Assembly: GCA_026874595.1 (NCBI GenBank)
Contig: CM049320.1
Coordinates: 32,396,214 to 32,460,213 of the forward strand
Reading direction: 5' to 3'
DNA from: Sipunculus nudus
Lineage: Eukaryota > Annelida > Sipuncula > Golfingiida > Sipunculidae
Length of the DNA: 64,000 nt
Shown: in pieces, positions 12,571 to 25,999 of the stretch
How positions within the stretch are numbered: position 1 is the first letter of the stretch
Layout: the number at the start of each line of letters is the position of its first letter
The notes under the pieces: model-generated
Database searches by the model: none
What the model was told of the DNA's origin: nothing
Seen by the model: the letters and a program-made list of their open reading frames with translations, nothing else
Translations under genes and position numbers: made by a program

Positions 12571-13250
12571 ATGGGAGACACCTGTAAGATTGCTTCTGTA
12601 AATGTTAGAGGTTTGGGTAGCCATAGAAAGAGAAGGGAATTATTTTATTGGCTAAACGGGAAACCGTTTGATTTAGATTTTCTGCAGGAAACTCACAGCA
12701 ACCCAGAATGTGAAAGCAGATGGAAGGCTGAACGGGGTCATCATATTTTTTTAGTCATGGTAGCAATAAAGCTAGAGGAGTCTGTAGATTAGTGAAAAAC
12801 AAAACTGGAATTCAAATCAAAGACAGTGTAAAAGATGAATATGGGAGATTTTTATTTCTTATATTCTAATTTCTTAATGTATAAGCAATAGAAGATGACA
12901 AACTTATTATTGCCGGAGATTTTAATGTAGTTATAGACTCACAACTTGATAAAGATGGAGGAAATGAACATACACATGATAAAGTGAAACAGATTCTGAG
13001 ACAGTGGATGGAATTAGCCCAGTTAACAGAAATTTGGAGAGAACAACATCCATTCACTTTTAAATACACCTGGAAAAGATAAAACCCCAAACCTGTGTAT
13101 TGTCGCCTGGATTATTTTTAATTAGCGATTGCTTTAACAGTTACATCTCTCGCTCAGATGTCAAGCATGGTTACAAGACTGATCATTTGTTGATATCCAT
13201 TAGTTTAAGTGACCAAAAAAGGGGACCTGGATATTGGAAGGTTAACTGTT
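12571..13250 (+). pseudogene. LINE endonuclease domain remnant
   Basis: Begins with KIASVNVRGLGSHRKRRELF and FLQETHS, the N-terminal motifs of the AP-type endonuclease that nicks target DNA. After a frameshift near 12760 it continues with GRFLFL. Near 12900 comes LIIAGDFNVVID, the catalytic GDFN motif, and then TFKYTWKR, a stop, YCRLDYF and a degraded SDH-type end. At least two frameshifts and several stops are present. Confidence 0.8.
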
Positions 13251-13599
13251 CTTTATAAGAAGATAAAAATTATATTAAAATTATAAATGAATGTATTAAA
13301 TCAACATTTCAGATTAATAAAGAAGCTGATCCAGGTCTTTTGTGGAATACACTCAAATGTAAGATAAGAGGTGAAAGTATAGGATGCATCTAGGAAAAAG
13401 GACCGTATAGTAATAAATTATTAAATCTAGAAAGAGAATTGCAGGAAACACATTGTCCTTATAATGTAAAAAAGTCAAGAAGATAAATCAAATGGGAAAC
13501 TGCACAAAACAATCATAGGATATTTACTGAGGAAAAAACTAAGGGTGCTGTTGTAAGATGTCGAACAAAATGGTATGCAAAAGGTAATAAACAAAAAAA

Positions 13600-14790
13600 A
13601 ATACTTTCTACAATTAGAAAAAAGGAACTATGATCAGAAATATATTCTTAAATTGAAAGACCAGAGTGGTAAAATACTTTCAAATACAAGAGACATTTAA
13701 TATGAACAATTTAGATTTAATGAAGTATTATATTCATCAGCAGGCCCTGATGAAAATTATAGATAAGAATTTAATACCCAGCCTCATTTAAACTCACTTA
13801 CAGAAGAAGAAAAGCACTTATCTGATAAAGATTTTACCTCAACTGAATTTGTTACTACACTTAAATCTTTAAAGAATAACCAAACACCTGGGCCAGATGA
13901 ATTCCCTGCTGAATTTTATGAAATGTTTTGGGAAGATCTAAAAGAATATTACATAAATGCTGTTGCTTACTCTTTTAATACTGGTTCTTTACCTTTGACT
14001 ATGCGGCAGGTCATTCTTTGTTTGATACCTAAGAAAGGAAAGCTTGAACACTTCTAAAAAATTGGCGCCCTCTTCATTCTTGAATACAGACTATACCATC
14101 ATTGCAAAAACCATGGCTAGTAGACTTAAATCTATCCTACCCCGTACCATAAATTCGGACCGAACAAGTTTCATTAAAAATAGATATATTTGGGAAAATA
14201 TAATAAAAATCACATATATATTTGCTTATGCCAGAAAACATTAAAATAAACAGCTACTTCATATAAATTGATTTTGAAAAAGCTTTCGACATTTTAGAAT
14301 GGTCTCATATTCAGAATACTTTAAATCTTTTTCAATTTGGATTATTCTTTTAAAAAATGGGTTAATATTATTAATACTAATATAAGCAGTTGTGTTATAA
14401 AAAGAGGATTGGCAACTAAGTATTTCACAATTTCTCGTGGTGTAAGACAAGGTTGCCCCTTATCCACATCTGAAATATTAGCATGTAAATCAGGAATAAT
14501 ACAGCTATTAAGGGAGCATATATTGGAGATAAAAAATATAAATTAATACAATATGAAGATGATACTGCTTTAACGCTGACAGGGGGTTACCAATCTGTTA
14601 AAGAAGCTATTAAAACATTTGCACATTTCGAGAAAATATCAGGACCTAAGGTATATTAAGATAAAACCGTAGTAATGCCAATACATGATATAATATATGA
14701 AGAGGAAAATATAGCAAAAAAACAGGACTCTAGTAGTGCTTAGAACCGGTCAAAGTACTTGGCATATACATCCGTCCAGACTGGAGAATA
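13600..14790 (+). pseudogene. LINE reverse transcriptase domain remnant
   Basis: Recognisable blocks are KSLKNNQTPGPDEFPAEFYE (13868-13927), VILCLIPKKGK, DYTIIAKTMASRLKSILP (about 14088-14141), an FEKAFD-like segment, and SRGVRQGCPLS (about 14432-14464). The catalytic YADD box reads YEDD (near 14550). The frame is broken by stops and indels between most blocks. Confidence 0.85.
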
Positions 14791-16140
14791 ATAAAGGACA
14801 TAAATTACAAAAAGATCCTAAGATCTATCATAAAAGCTCATATTTTGTCATTATTAACTTATGCCCTTCAAGTTTTATCTAATCCATCAGCAGTATATAT
14901 TAAAGAAATTGAATCATTACTTTACAGATTTATTTGAGGTAAACAAGACAGAATTAAGAGAACAACGCTAGTCGCTCCAACAGAAAGAGGAGGGCTAGGT
15001 ATGATACATATAAAATCAAAAATGGAAGCTATAAAAATTTATTGGGTTAAACGATTTTTATCAGGACATTGGAGAAGGATAGAGAAATTTGGTAAATCAG
15101 CAGTTCAAGGGAATAGGTCAGTTAATATTTAAATGTAATTTAGAAAGCACAGACACAAAATACTCTGACATAACATGTCAGCCATTTTGGAAAGAAGTGT
15201 AAAATATATGGTGTAAATATAACTTTGATAAATTAAATATGTGTCATGATATTTTATCACGAATATTATTCTTCAACTCTTGTGTTAAAATATATAGAGA
15301 TACAGTATATGATAAACTTTTATATAATGCTTATATAAAAAAGATCAGTGATATTATCAAAACAATTAATCATAAATAAGTATTTATATCTTTCGATGAG
15401 TTTATAAATATAACAAATGCTAAAATTAAGAAAATGCAGTATATGAGTTTAGTAGATGCAATTCCCACTATTTAGAAAAAAAAATAAAAATATGTGAACC
15501 TAGTACTATATTATGTAAAACGAAATTAGATAAAGTAATGGACATGAAGAAATTTACAATCATTATATATAATGAACTTCTACTCAATATTGATACAAAA
15601 CCTACAAAGATGATTGAAAAATGGAACAACGACATGGAATGTAAATGTGAAGAAACAATATTTGAGGCTTTTAATAATATTAAGAAAACAACCATATCAG
15701 AAACACTAAGAATCTTTCATTTCAAACTTATGCATAGATGTACAGCCCTTAACCCATTCTTATTTACAATCGGAAAGAAAGATAGTATTCTTTTTAAAGA
15801 ATCTCTTAAAAAGATTCTTTTTAAAAATCTCTCTCTTTCTAAAAATGAGAAGGAATCCTTATTGCATCTCTTCTTTCAGTGCAGGGTAACCCAGAAAATA
15901 ATGTCAGAGATGAAAAGCTGGCTTTAAGTTTAAATTTTGTGATAGATGATGCTAATCTTTCTAAAAACTGTGTCATATTCAACAAAACGAATTGATCCAC
16001 ACTTGATATATTACTTCTATTATTCAAAAGTTTACATATATATGTAAATGTAAAGACATATTGCCATAAACAGGCTTAAATTAGGAAGACATATTGAGAT
16101 AAACATAGCCATATTAAATAGAAACCATTAATCAATTACT
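14790..16140 (+). pseudogene. LINE ORF2 C-terminal region remnant
   Basis: Includes an uninterrupted stretch at 15538-15927 ending in SLLHLFFQC, typical of the cysteine-containing tail of L1-like ORF2 proteins. Further tail-like sequence with stops follows to about 16130. Lysine- and isoleucine-rich composition matches the rest of the element. Confidence 0.6.
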
Positions 16141-16394
16141 TAGAATAGTTTTTTTTTAATCATCAACTCTGTAAATATTCCACGAAACATTGATTTTATA
16201 TTCTTGACCCTCTGGATTAACTGTACAAAGTTTATAATGGTTTTGTATTTCTATGTTTGTATGCGAGTATTTTTTTGTTGATGTGATGTATTTTTTAATG
16301 TCCAGTGAATGTACTCTTTAGTAGCCGTAGTTTGCTTTTCATGTATGCTATACATTGTATGTGTATTTTGTTTGTTTATAATAATAAAAGAAAA

Positions 16395-19300
16395 CTAAAA
16401 GTGACTACTTTTAACACGGCGTCAAGACGTCTCTTCATCTTTAGTATATATAACGATGGATATTGGTATTGATATAAAACCTTTTTATATTTAAAGTAAT
16501 TATTTAAAGCCATAAGAACCCCCCCGTACTTTTGCTTTAAGTGATCCGAATGTGCTTCCATAAAAAAGCCACTTTCATTATGACCTCTGTATCACCATTA
16601 AAACACACGATTCAGTTTTGCCGCAGTGTAATTTGCTTTACATTTTCCAAAATCGGTTTTTCAACACAACATGAGTTTACTCTGTGGCAACGTGTTAATT
16701 TGCCAGGAAGGATTGGATCTAAGAGTAGCAAATTTGGCCTATCGAAAATATGTCTAAAAGCATCTGGAATCAGTTTACTTTAAACCGGGCTAAAACAAAT
16801 CGGAATATCAGGTTTCAAGTTGGCTACAGTACACGAAAGCTTCTTTACAAATATATCATGGAAATATGGAGTCTTCAAAAGTGTTCAATGAACAACAGAT
16901 AAACTGTCCTATATTGCCCTTCCAACAAAATACACTATTGGACGTAGATTCTCAAATTTTGGGCCTTCATTGTTTTACTCAAATTCTCCACGCAAATGGT
17001 TAATTAATTGATCTCGAGTTTGCGTGTATGGCTTATTATATCTGAATTAGGAATGCATATATGACGATATAAGAGTATTACCGAAATATAACGGATTTTT
17101 TTAATTCATACTAGAACAAACTGTATTGTGTATGGCCTAGTTATTCATGAAATATAATCGTTTACCTTTCGGGATATAAAATCGGTTTTCATTTTGTAAC
17201 GGGAACAAAACTTTAAGAATTTAAAATGCACGACTTCTGAATTCCATTTGCACATTTGCCCTTAAGACGCACAAATAGTGGTCAGCTGTAGGTTGAAATA
17301 TGATCTCAAATACTAATACTCAAATATGATATCTCGTACCTGATCCTGATGCCTGTACTGGTTAAATTAAATTCTCCGGGTGGTTCAGCTTCTTAAAAAT
17401 GACAACCTATATTTCGTTCAAAGCTAAAGATTCGTCTGTTTGAATTGTATACGTTGTCATGATGTATGACATGGCAGGCTCCTCAAGGGGGTTGTCCAGG
17501 ACAAAATTTATGAAAATTTAAGCCTGGTTTCATGCTCTATGATAATAAAGATATTAGTATTCATACTCATTCGCTAATTAAATTATACCTGGCAAGCTGA
17601 ATTACAAAAACGGTCTAAATAGGAGTTCACGCATTATATTCATTAAACAACCTATTTAAGAAATAAAGTTAGGTGAGCCTTTTACTCTTCCTCTAATTAA
17701 TTCCGGATAGCATTATCCCCTCTCGTGTTTACAACAGAAACATTTACTGACTGAAATATGTAAACCTGTATTGGGTAACTTTAATTGTGGCCAAAAATTA
17801 GAAAACCTGAGGTATCGCAATATGTGTAATAACTAATCATGATCCTTCTAGAATTTTATTTAATACCGAAAGAACATTTTTGTTTTCAAAAGAAGAGCTG
17901 GATTGATATATCTTATTATTTGTCGATGCAAGATATCTGATAAAATTACTAAAGGCTCGGACGTAAAACAACACGATCATCGATGACTTTGATCAGACTG
18001 GATACTTTTTTATGACTCTTACGAGATATTTATAAAGATAGGTACCAGTTTTACAGAACTACGCCTGACTAAACCACAAAATTTGTTATAAATTTCATAT
18101 ATTAAGTACAAAATATTCTGTCCAAGGGAATTCCCATATAAAGAAAATGTACGAATCCTCTGAAGGTATTTAATAATTGCTTAATATTAACTTAATCACA
18201 AGATATGATATACCCATACATTTACTGAGGGGTTTCGTATAACGCCACAAGGCCTCGTATGATATGCTATGATTCCTTAGATTTATATGAAAAAAGATAA
18301 TCCCTACATCAGTTTACTTAGTGTGATGGCTTTTGCCATATTAGCCAAGTTATGTAATAACCAATAACTTTCCAAAGACCTTTCTGTGATCAGTTAAAAT
18401 TGTACTTGTAGTTGATGAAGGAAGCCAGTTCCTCTTTATTTGTATTGAATTATGCCAAACTTAAAATATATTCGGGATTATAATAGGTACTGGATAAAGT
18501 TACTTATTACATGAAAAGGAAGCTCACTGTAGGTAATGGTTGTTGTCATGTCCAGTTTGCCCATATTGCTGGGTATCATGACGTAAAACCAGCCACACGC
18601 CTGCACATTAGACAGGAAACATGTCTTTAATGACAAGGCAGGTTTATAATCTTTACAGTTTGATATTATAATTCGATCCTCCTCTGTTAAAATAACGATT
18701 CCCGATACTTGTGTCGATCATCGCGTGCGCTGACGAGATTAAAACGCTCGACTAAATGTAAATGTGTTTACCTACACAACCAAATGTTATATCGGTGCAC
18801 CTTCTATATGCAAAGATGTGAAAGTATCGAAAATGACATCGCCGTTATGAATATGCTCTATTTATTAACTGCCATTGTAAAAAAAGGGGGGGGGGAAATA
18901 AACGATCACCACATGTTGACGCTAAATTTGCGTTAAACCTTTTGTAAATTGACTGTCAAGCGTTCATTTAATCGTTCGTTTTCACTCCTGCCAGCGGCCG
19001 AGGGCTGCTTCAGGTGACGGAACAAATATAGGTACATAAGTACCCAAAGTAGTAACCACGATCACAGTGACGACACTCCGTGTCATTGGTTCATTTCAAC
19101 TCATTTGCATAGCCAGGACGGTACTTTTTCAAACATTGCCGACTAGTTACCTCGTATACAGGCGGGCAATTAATGAGGTCCTACACAAAACGCATATTGT
19201 CGGTGTGTAAGACAATTTCGAACGATCTTCAAACAATTCTTAGAAGATTTGCGCTGGAGGCCACGTTCATAGCCAGAAAGGAGCTGCTTTTTCCTCTGGT

Positions 19301-19400
19301 GGAACATTTTTTTAAATTCATGTGCTTATTATAGAGTATAAATCCCGCGTTATAAAATGTTGCACACAACTGCGTTTTCAGCGTTCTTGTGTTAGCCGGA
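16395..19400. other. Non-coding AT-rich stretch
   Basis: About 3 kb with no recognisable gene or repeat except a short poly-G run at 18885-18893. Open frames are short and show no domain. Confidence 0.5.
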
Positions 19401-19414
19401 ATGAATCGAAACTA

Positions 19415-19418
<4 letters not shown>

Positions 19419-19470
<52 letters not shown>
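19419..19470 (+). repeat. (TA)n microsatellite
   Basis: About 26 uninterrupted AT repeats; it is read through by a meaningless Ile-Tyr open frame. Confidence 0.95.
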
Positions 19471-19473
<3 letters not shown>

Positions 19474-19479
19474 TTCCTT

Positions 19480-22400
19480 TTTTGGTAAATTGCATTTCGA
19501 GAGGAATCGCTGTTGTATATTATGGTTTGCCTATTTTATGATTAACTATATTTGAACATCAACATTCGCATGCGGCTTTACTGGACCTAAAAATAGCAGA
19601 ACTCTTTTAAAACAACAAATACATAAGGAATAAGTGATAGGACTTAATTCAGATTCCCTGTTTAAGAGAATAGTTTTTTACTTACTCTGTGGCCTATTAG
19701 ATACATTATTTAAAGGGAGACCAATTTGTAAGGTATTAGCGCTAAACAAAAGGCTATATGAAAGCAAAGCTAAAATCAAGGCGTTTAGCATTCTGCATGA
19801 ATCTCTTGTTGGAAAAAGCAGCCAGAGTAAGCATAATATTCTGTTGAAATATTTTATTTTTGATCTCTCCTAATATGCTGTTTTTACTACGTAGAACAGC
19901 GGAAGCGCAGAACAAATCACCTGAGACTAAACAGCTCTTTATTATTTACTCCTCTACTGTAAGGGCTGGTGCCAACAACATATGTGTTCCATATTTATTG
20001 CCATCTGCAATAGAAAGTTATCAAATCGACCTAAAGAGCCTGGGAAGGCAGCGTTCACTCTGTGGTCTGTGTGCGGTAGGATCTCTGCTTCACAAATGTT
20101 CGTATGACCACAAAGCGAACAGAATGTTATTTGTGGCAAATCAAAAGGGGCTATGAACTTCATTTTGTATATATCTTGGGGAAAAGGTATTCCCATGTTT
20201 AAAGCAAGGTTCCTCAATAAAAAAATAGTGAGAGAACGTTAAATATCTCTACCCTCGATCCAAATGCAAATGAACTTATAGCCTTATAATAAATGAACAT
20301 TACAAATGATATATATATGAATCTGGATAACTGTAGCGTTTTATGTTACATTCTCAAACATTAGGTGTTTTTTTTTTAAAAAGAGGGTCTGTTTACGCAA
20401 ATTCTGTTATTTTGCATTTCATATGAAGTTGCAGGGTCGCTTGTTAAGCTTATTGTTACTCATGACTTAATACATTAAACTCCGCGAGACGTATTGTTCC
20501 TTTTGAAACCTTTAAAATGGATTTCTTTTAAGGCTATTACTGATCAACTGCATAAAGCGTGAACAGCCCTACTAAGAAAGAATTTCAGATGGGACCTTAG
20601 ACGCTATATTACACTCATTCTGTTCAATGGGCAACTTTTGGCAATAATAACAGCGTATTTAAAATAAACTTTTGTGCGGCCTACATACAACTTGCAACTC
20701 TCGTAAGTTTCTTTATCCCCTTACCCTGTAAATAACAAAGATAAGTTTATTATTATTTCCTATGTGTTTCACTGAGTGCATGATGTGTGGAACTAAGCCA
20801 GTGTTAACTCGGACAATCCACCCTATATCAAGATAAACTGTACCCTAACTTAAATATATGCAACTCATGATACATTCACTAGCCTAATGTTGCTGTCAGT
20901 CAATAAATGGCCGACCAATCACTGAATATAGATCACCTATATAGCTTGTTTAAATTGCACCAAAAATAGCTTTTTCCATTTAAAATATTTCTGTACGCCA
21001 TAATATTGCCTTATAACTGTTTGCACACTCCTGTAGAAGAATGTTAAAAAAGTGGATCGGGCGCGATCACAGATGCCAACATAAACACACCCCGTGGGGC
21101 CGTGTGTCGCCGAGCCATAAAACGTGTCAATCAGGATATGCCTTGACTGACTTGGCCAAAAAATGTAATACCTGTTCCCTATTGCTGAAAGATCACGTGT
21201 TGCGGCTCATATTCGGACCTCTGGTCACGTTGCCTTTTTATGGTAAACAGCACGCAGAGTCATAAAAATTTGTTAAACAGCCGTGTGCGAGGTTCTGAGA
21301 CTTTGTGATGGGATGGTTGTGCTGGGAAACATTTGTATAAAGCAAAACTGAACTGATAGTGTGAAAGAAACAGGCATAGTATTGCTCCTGATTATGTCCC
21401 TTCAATGACAAGGAGGATTAAACCATGAGCTCGTTGATCGATGTTTCATAAATAATGTACATATTATTTGAAGGCTCTTATCAAACAGTAAATAAATCTT
21501 TGATTATTATATTTACTGAAAAAAGTAGATTGCTGCGATAGTGTGGAGTTAAGCCAGTGTTAACCCGTTCAATCGAAGACCTTAGGGCCAAGAATTGTAT
21601 TTATGGCATTTAGAAAGAAATGTGAATCCAAATGTTTTATATGGTATGTCCAGGTATAGGATGAATCATTGTAAGATTGGTTTGATTTTTTTTACCTAAA
21701 CCGGATGCTCCTTTCACTATCTCAAATAACACAGACTCACCATGGGGCGAAATGTGGTATTAACCATAGAGCTATTGATAATAAATTTTCTTTATAACTT
21801 TTCAATGAAAGACCTGCACCAGTTGATAAACAATAGTATCAATAAAAAAGTATCATATAAGTGTATAATCCTGAAATTTTAATAAAATCTTTGAAGAGAC
21901 TTTTGAGACCATATAAGCTCTGGATGAAGACGATTCCATTAACATTTCTTTTAAAAAAAGTGAGCATAAAGGAATGATATTTTTGTTTAATTAACTATAT
22001 GTTCTTTGTTCCGTCCATGTAAAAAATATAAAGGTTGTCATAGAAATCCTTTCTGATGAAACTATGTCACACTACAACGCAAAACCTGTCCGTCCATACA
22101 ATATTTACCATTTGTACCAACAGAAAATTTTTTAAAATCTTATTTCTCTTGAAACAGACACACGTATGTTTATTCATAAAACGTGTATTGTTCTGTATTA
22201 GCCGTTCAATGAAACATGTCTGTCGGAGTCCACTTCAGACTGGAAGAGATTGTCAAAAACAACTTGAATCATGTGAATACAATAGAGTAATTTTAAGTTT
22301 TGGTTAGCCCATATTAACCAACTTTATAGTAGAAATCGAAATGGTATGAGATTAGGATTATTATTTGCTTCGAGTGATACCACCAGTATTCTCGACTGTG

Positions 22401-22880
22401 GCATTATTCAGTGTAATTAACCAGTAAGCGGCCAACGATCTACATTTTCCACATTAAAGTGAATTTTATTGACATTCATAGTCATTTTATACCATAAGCA
22501 CCTCATTGACATCCACATTGTAGATAAAGCCTTTTGATATCGTTTCATTCAGTATACATATTACAGCCAATTTATTTGATTGTGTGTCTTTGTTCTTCTG
22601 TTAACATTGATATCCAATCCCCCACGATGCCTTTTCTTATAAATTTAGACCCATTGACCATCAAAGGATGCCCGTTTGGACACAACCTCGGAGTCCTCGG
22701 TTATCAATATAACCCCATCATGTCGACAATTAGCTCCAATCAGCTTGTATCGAATGGTTTCACATAAGTAAGACATTCGTTTCATAAAATGTATTTGTAG
22801 TCAGGTAAATTGGAGGCCATTGACTTGAACAATGAAAATTTATATTCTGTGTTACAAATGTCTCTTTTATTGTGTGAAGC
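19480..22880. other. Non-coding stretch with small repeats
   Basis: A frame at 19860-20156 (98 codons) is overlapped by an 87-codon frame on the other strand, and neither resembles a known family. A 35-base segment (GTGTGGA..TAAGCCAGTGTTAAC) occurs near 20786 and again near 21542. An R repeat lies at about 20535-20690. Confidence 0.45.
20535..20690 (+). repeat. Dispersed R repeat, copy 3
   Basis: Shares GCATAAAGCGTGA.CAGCCCTACTA, ATTACACTCATTCTGTT and GGGCAA with the other copies. Sequence about 100 bp upstream (CATATGAAGTTGCAGGGT) also resembles that upstream of the 26.3 kb copy. Confidence 0.5.
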
Positions 22881-22899
22881 AGTCTTACATGTGTCTGTG

Positions 22900-23215
22900 T
22901 GGTGCTAGCATTGTCCACTGCCGTGGGAGACGCGCGAGCTGGCCCGGCCCACGCAGGGGGTCTGACGTGTAAACACAGCGCTCATACCAATCTGGAACTT
23001 TTTTAGGCGGGTCGCGCTGTATGAGTTTTTTTTACACACTGATAATGGCAATAGAGCAAGAGTGTGTACTTACATACGCAGTAATGGAATATGTGTCAAA
23101 GACATTTCAAATTAATATTAAACTAATATTGTAGGTTATTTCTATGCAATTAGATTCGGAACTTTCGGCCCGAGGTTTTTTACTAAATAAACTTATGTTC
23201 TGTTCTGTTCTATTT
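22900..23215 (+). mobile_element. LINE or SINE 3' end with (GTTCT)n tail
   Basis: A locally GC-rich segment ends in GGAACTTTCGGCCCGAGG, then ACTAAATAAACTTATGTTCT with a short GTTCT repeat. A simple pentamer tail after AATAAA-like sequence is typical of LINE and SINE 3' ends. No coding part is readable, so it is probably a 5'-truncated insertion. Confidence 0.5.
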
Positions 23216-23234
23216 ACCTTTCATTAGAAAACAA

Positions 23235-23350
23235 ACGTTCCCCTTTATTCATAATATACTTTTTAACATTGTTTCTTAAGAACACATTAAAATTAAAGTG
23301 CTCTTTGATTCATTTCTTTAAGTCGACACGCATATGCATTTATTCTTATC
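23235..23350 (+). repeat. Partial third copy of the 1.65-2.6 kb repeat
   Basis: Matches the CATTTCTTTACGTCGACACACGTGCACATTTATTCT segment and the preceding CATAAGAACA region of the 1650-2600 tandem unit, with substitutions. Confidence 0.5.
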
Positions 23351-24077
23351 AGTGTAAAAATTAGACTAATTTTATATATATATTTATACTTTTGTTAAAA
23401 TCACCTTGTAGGAAAATTACAGTTTCATGATATAATTGAATCCTGCTTTATTCTTTATGACTAGACGTTTTACAAATAATAAGAAAAATATGCCAAGTGC
23501 TATTAACAAGTTAAATTTTCACTCGCTGGGTCATTACAATGAGTTTCCTTGCCATTGTATGTTATTAAAGATCACTTTTTTATTTTTCGCAGTCTCTAAG
23601 CTCGTGTGTTGGTTTATATCATTAGGATTTCATTTAGCTTATAAAATGTTTTTCTTTTCTTGTTATATTTTGAAAGTCCCTCTCACTAAATAACTAGCAG
23701 TGACAATCACCGATTTCTTTTAACACGTCTTAATAAATTTCTTCAAGTTACGTTTTTGCTGTATTTGCTTGTGTGTGGGTTTTTATATATCATTAGAACT
23801 TTAGGTTGCTGATAAGCTCATTTTTTTGTTGTCATTTACAGTTCCCCATCACTAAATAAATGCCAGTGACACTCACCGAGTTCTTCAAACCCGTCTCAAT
23901 AAATTTGTAAGTTTTTATTTTCTTTCTTAAAAGTATTAGGCAAAATACTCTTGACCCTATTTGAACGAAACATTGTACATGCGTGTCTTATGACCCATTA
24001 AATTTAATGCGGATACAAAAATGGGAGCAGGTCTAGTAGGATTCCTTGTCTTTACCTGATGTGTAAGCTCTTCAGAG

Positions 24078-25982
24078 CAGAGTTGGTTCTAAAAGTACTC
24101 GTACTAATAGTACTCGTACTTATGAGTTCTTTTTTGAATACTCAGTACTCGTACTCGAGTACATTTTTAAAAAACGCCAAAGTACTCGTACTTTTACTCA
24201 AGTACTTTGAAAGTACTCGGTACTCATATGAGTAAATCACAAGTACTTTGGGTATTTCATATATCATTAAAATTTCTAAATACCTTTAATCTCAATTTAT
24301 TATATTAATAATAGTATTATAGTATATTAAAGTAATCCATATCTGTTACTATAACTGAACTATTATAGCATTTTCGCATCGATAACTACTTCTATTACTA
24401 TAACATGGCTTCTATTTCTTATACTATTATATCTATTTAATAAAAAAAATATAAATAAATTGAACTATTTTATTATTAACAATTCATACAATTCATGTGT
24501 ACATGTGTACAGTATTATATATTTCCAGCAAGGTAAGAACAACCTGTTCATCATAACATAAACTCACCAGTGCTCCGGGGCCTCGACTAACCATGCATGA
24601 ATTGATTTATATATGAGACTAAATGTGATTGTAGGTTTAGCAGACTTTCAGTGGGAATTGCAGTCTTTGATGAGCTCAATACACAGTCTGTGGCACAACT
24701 AAGACTCAACTGTTGACTGTCAACTAATTAACCCAGAGAAAGCTGTGATTATCAGACCAAACACCCCTTAGCTACTACAAGATAGGCTGCGGCATCACAT
24801 TCTACTATCAGCTGACAATAACTTGTCCAACATATGTGTAAGCACACAAAGGACTTCTCCAATGTTCAATGACCAAGCCTACTTAGTGAATGAACAAAGA
24901 GAACCAGGAGTTAACCTTAAGCCAAAGTCTTCTGTCCAGTGCACAATGAACCTTGAAAGCACCCAGCATTATCTAATTCCACTACACTGGGCCCATTACT
25001 GTGATCTATCAACCTAATCAAAATAACACTCTTTTCATCAGATGTGTAAGCCAAGGATAGTAATAGAAAAGTAATAGCTATTATTCTATTACTTATGGTA
25101 AAATTACCATTACTAGTTCAAATTTCTTTTCTATCAGTAGTAATAATACTTTTACTAACTTTGAAAACCTGTAATACTCTGTTAATATTATGTATTACTA
25201 TCGCCTCATTCCTTGTTGCTGTGCCACTGAGGTAACATGTTAATACTCATAAATTATAACACATGATGAATGACATATAATCAGTCTGTCAGATATGTTG
25301 TTTTGATCTATTTGCACATATACCGGTTGACATTAAATATCTTTATTAGGCTACAGCCACATATTATTCATAAGTCGTTATTATATAAATAACAACATAT
25401 GTTTATTATTATTACTGTTATCATTATTGTTATCATTGTTATTGTTATATGATCACATTTGGTTATCACATGGATATATGCTTTTTACAATGTCAGTGAG
25501 ATGTCATTTAACAATATAACTTTTATATATTAACTTTATATTTTTAATTTGCATAATACAACATTAAGTAAATTGCACATCCTGTCCGGGCTTAGAAATA
25601 TATTTTTGAGAAACCAGGAGACCAGATGTTTCTTCAATGCAAACCGACTGTTATAATAAGTTTGATATATTTAAAATGTATATGACCAGTTTTCATGCCC
25701 TAGAGTTTGCATTTCATCTCAGTATTATGATTAAGCATAACACAACATTGTATATATTTTTATTTTGTCCTGGGTTTTCATTAATAAAAATATATTTAAC
25801 TTTGTGAGTATATATTAAATTTGATAACCTGATTAAACAAGTTTTGTTACAAAAAGTACTCATTTAGTACATTTCGAGTACTCGGAACTCGTACTCGAGT
25901 ATTTTTGTAAAAAGTGCAAAAGTACTTTTAAAGTACTCACTACTCTGCTCGAGGACATAAAAAGTATGCGGACCCACCTCTG
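24078..25982. mobile_element. Non-autonomous hAT-like DNA transposon
   Basis: Both ends carry the inverted terminus CAGAG.TGG (left CAGAGTTGG, right end the complement of CAGAGGTGG). They are flanked by an 8-bp target-site duplication, CTTCAGAG at 24070-24077 and CTTCAGGG at 25983-25990, with 7 of 8 bases identical. Terminal inverted repeats of this form and 8-bp duplications are typical of the hAT superfamily. Subterminal regions (24090-24245 and 25855-25945) are packed with AGTACTCGTACT-type palindromic repeats on both sides. The 1.9-kb interior is AT-rich and encodes no transposase, so it would depend on one supplied in trans. Confidence 0.75.
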
Positions 25983-25999
25983 CTTCAGGGTGTTACCAT

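Larger units (their letters stand above)
10700..16395 (+). mobile_element. Decayed L1/Tx1-type LINE
   Basis: A non-LTR retrotransposon about 5.7 kb long. In order it shows an ORF1 coiled-coil protein, an apurinic-type endonuclease, a reverse transcriptase and a C-terminal region, ending in an AT-rich 3' UTR and ATAATAATAAAAG. All reading frames are interrupted by stops and small indels, so it is inactive. It sits immediately to the right of unit B. No clear target-site duplication was seen. The clade call rests on the form of the endonuclease (ASVNVRGLGS, FLQETHS) and RT motifs. Confidence 0.85.

Noticed and set aside
19860-20217. 98-codon plus-strand and 87-codon minus-strand frames
   Set aside because: They overlap each other and neither resembles a family I know; a transposon origin was considered but no motif supports it.
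24078-25982. A hidden transposase in the hAT-like element
   Set aside because: The longest frame inside (24823-25017, 64 codons) has no hAT dimerisation or catalytic motif.
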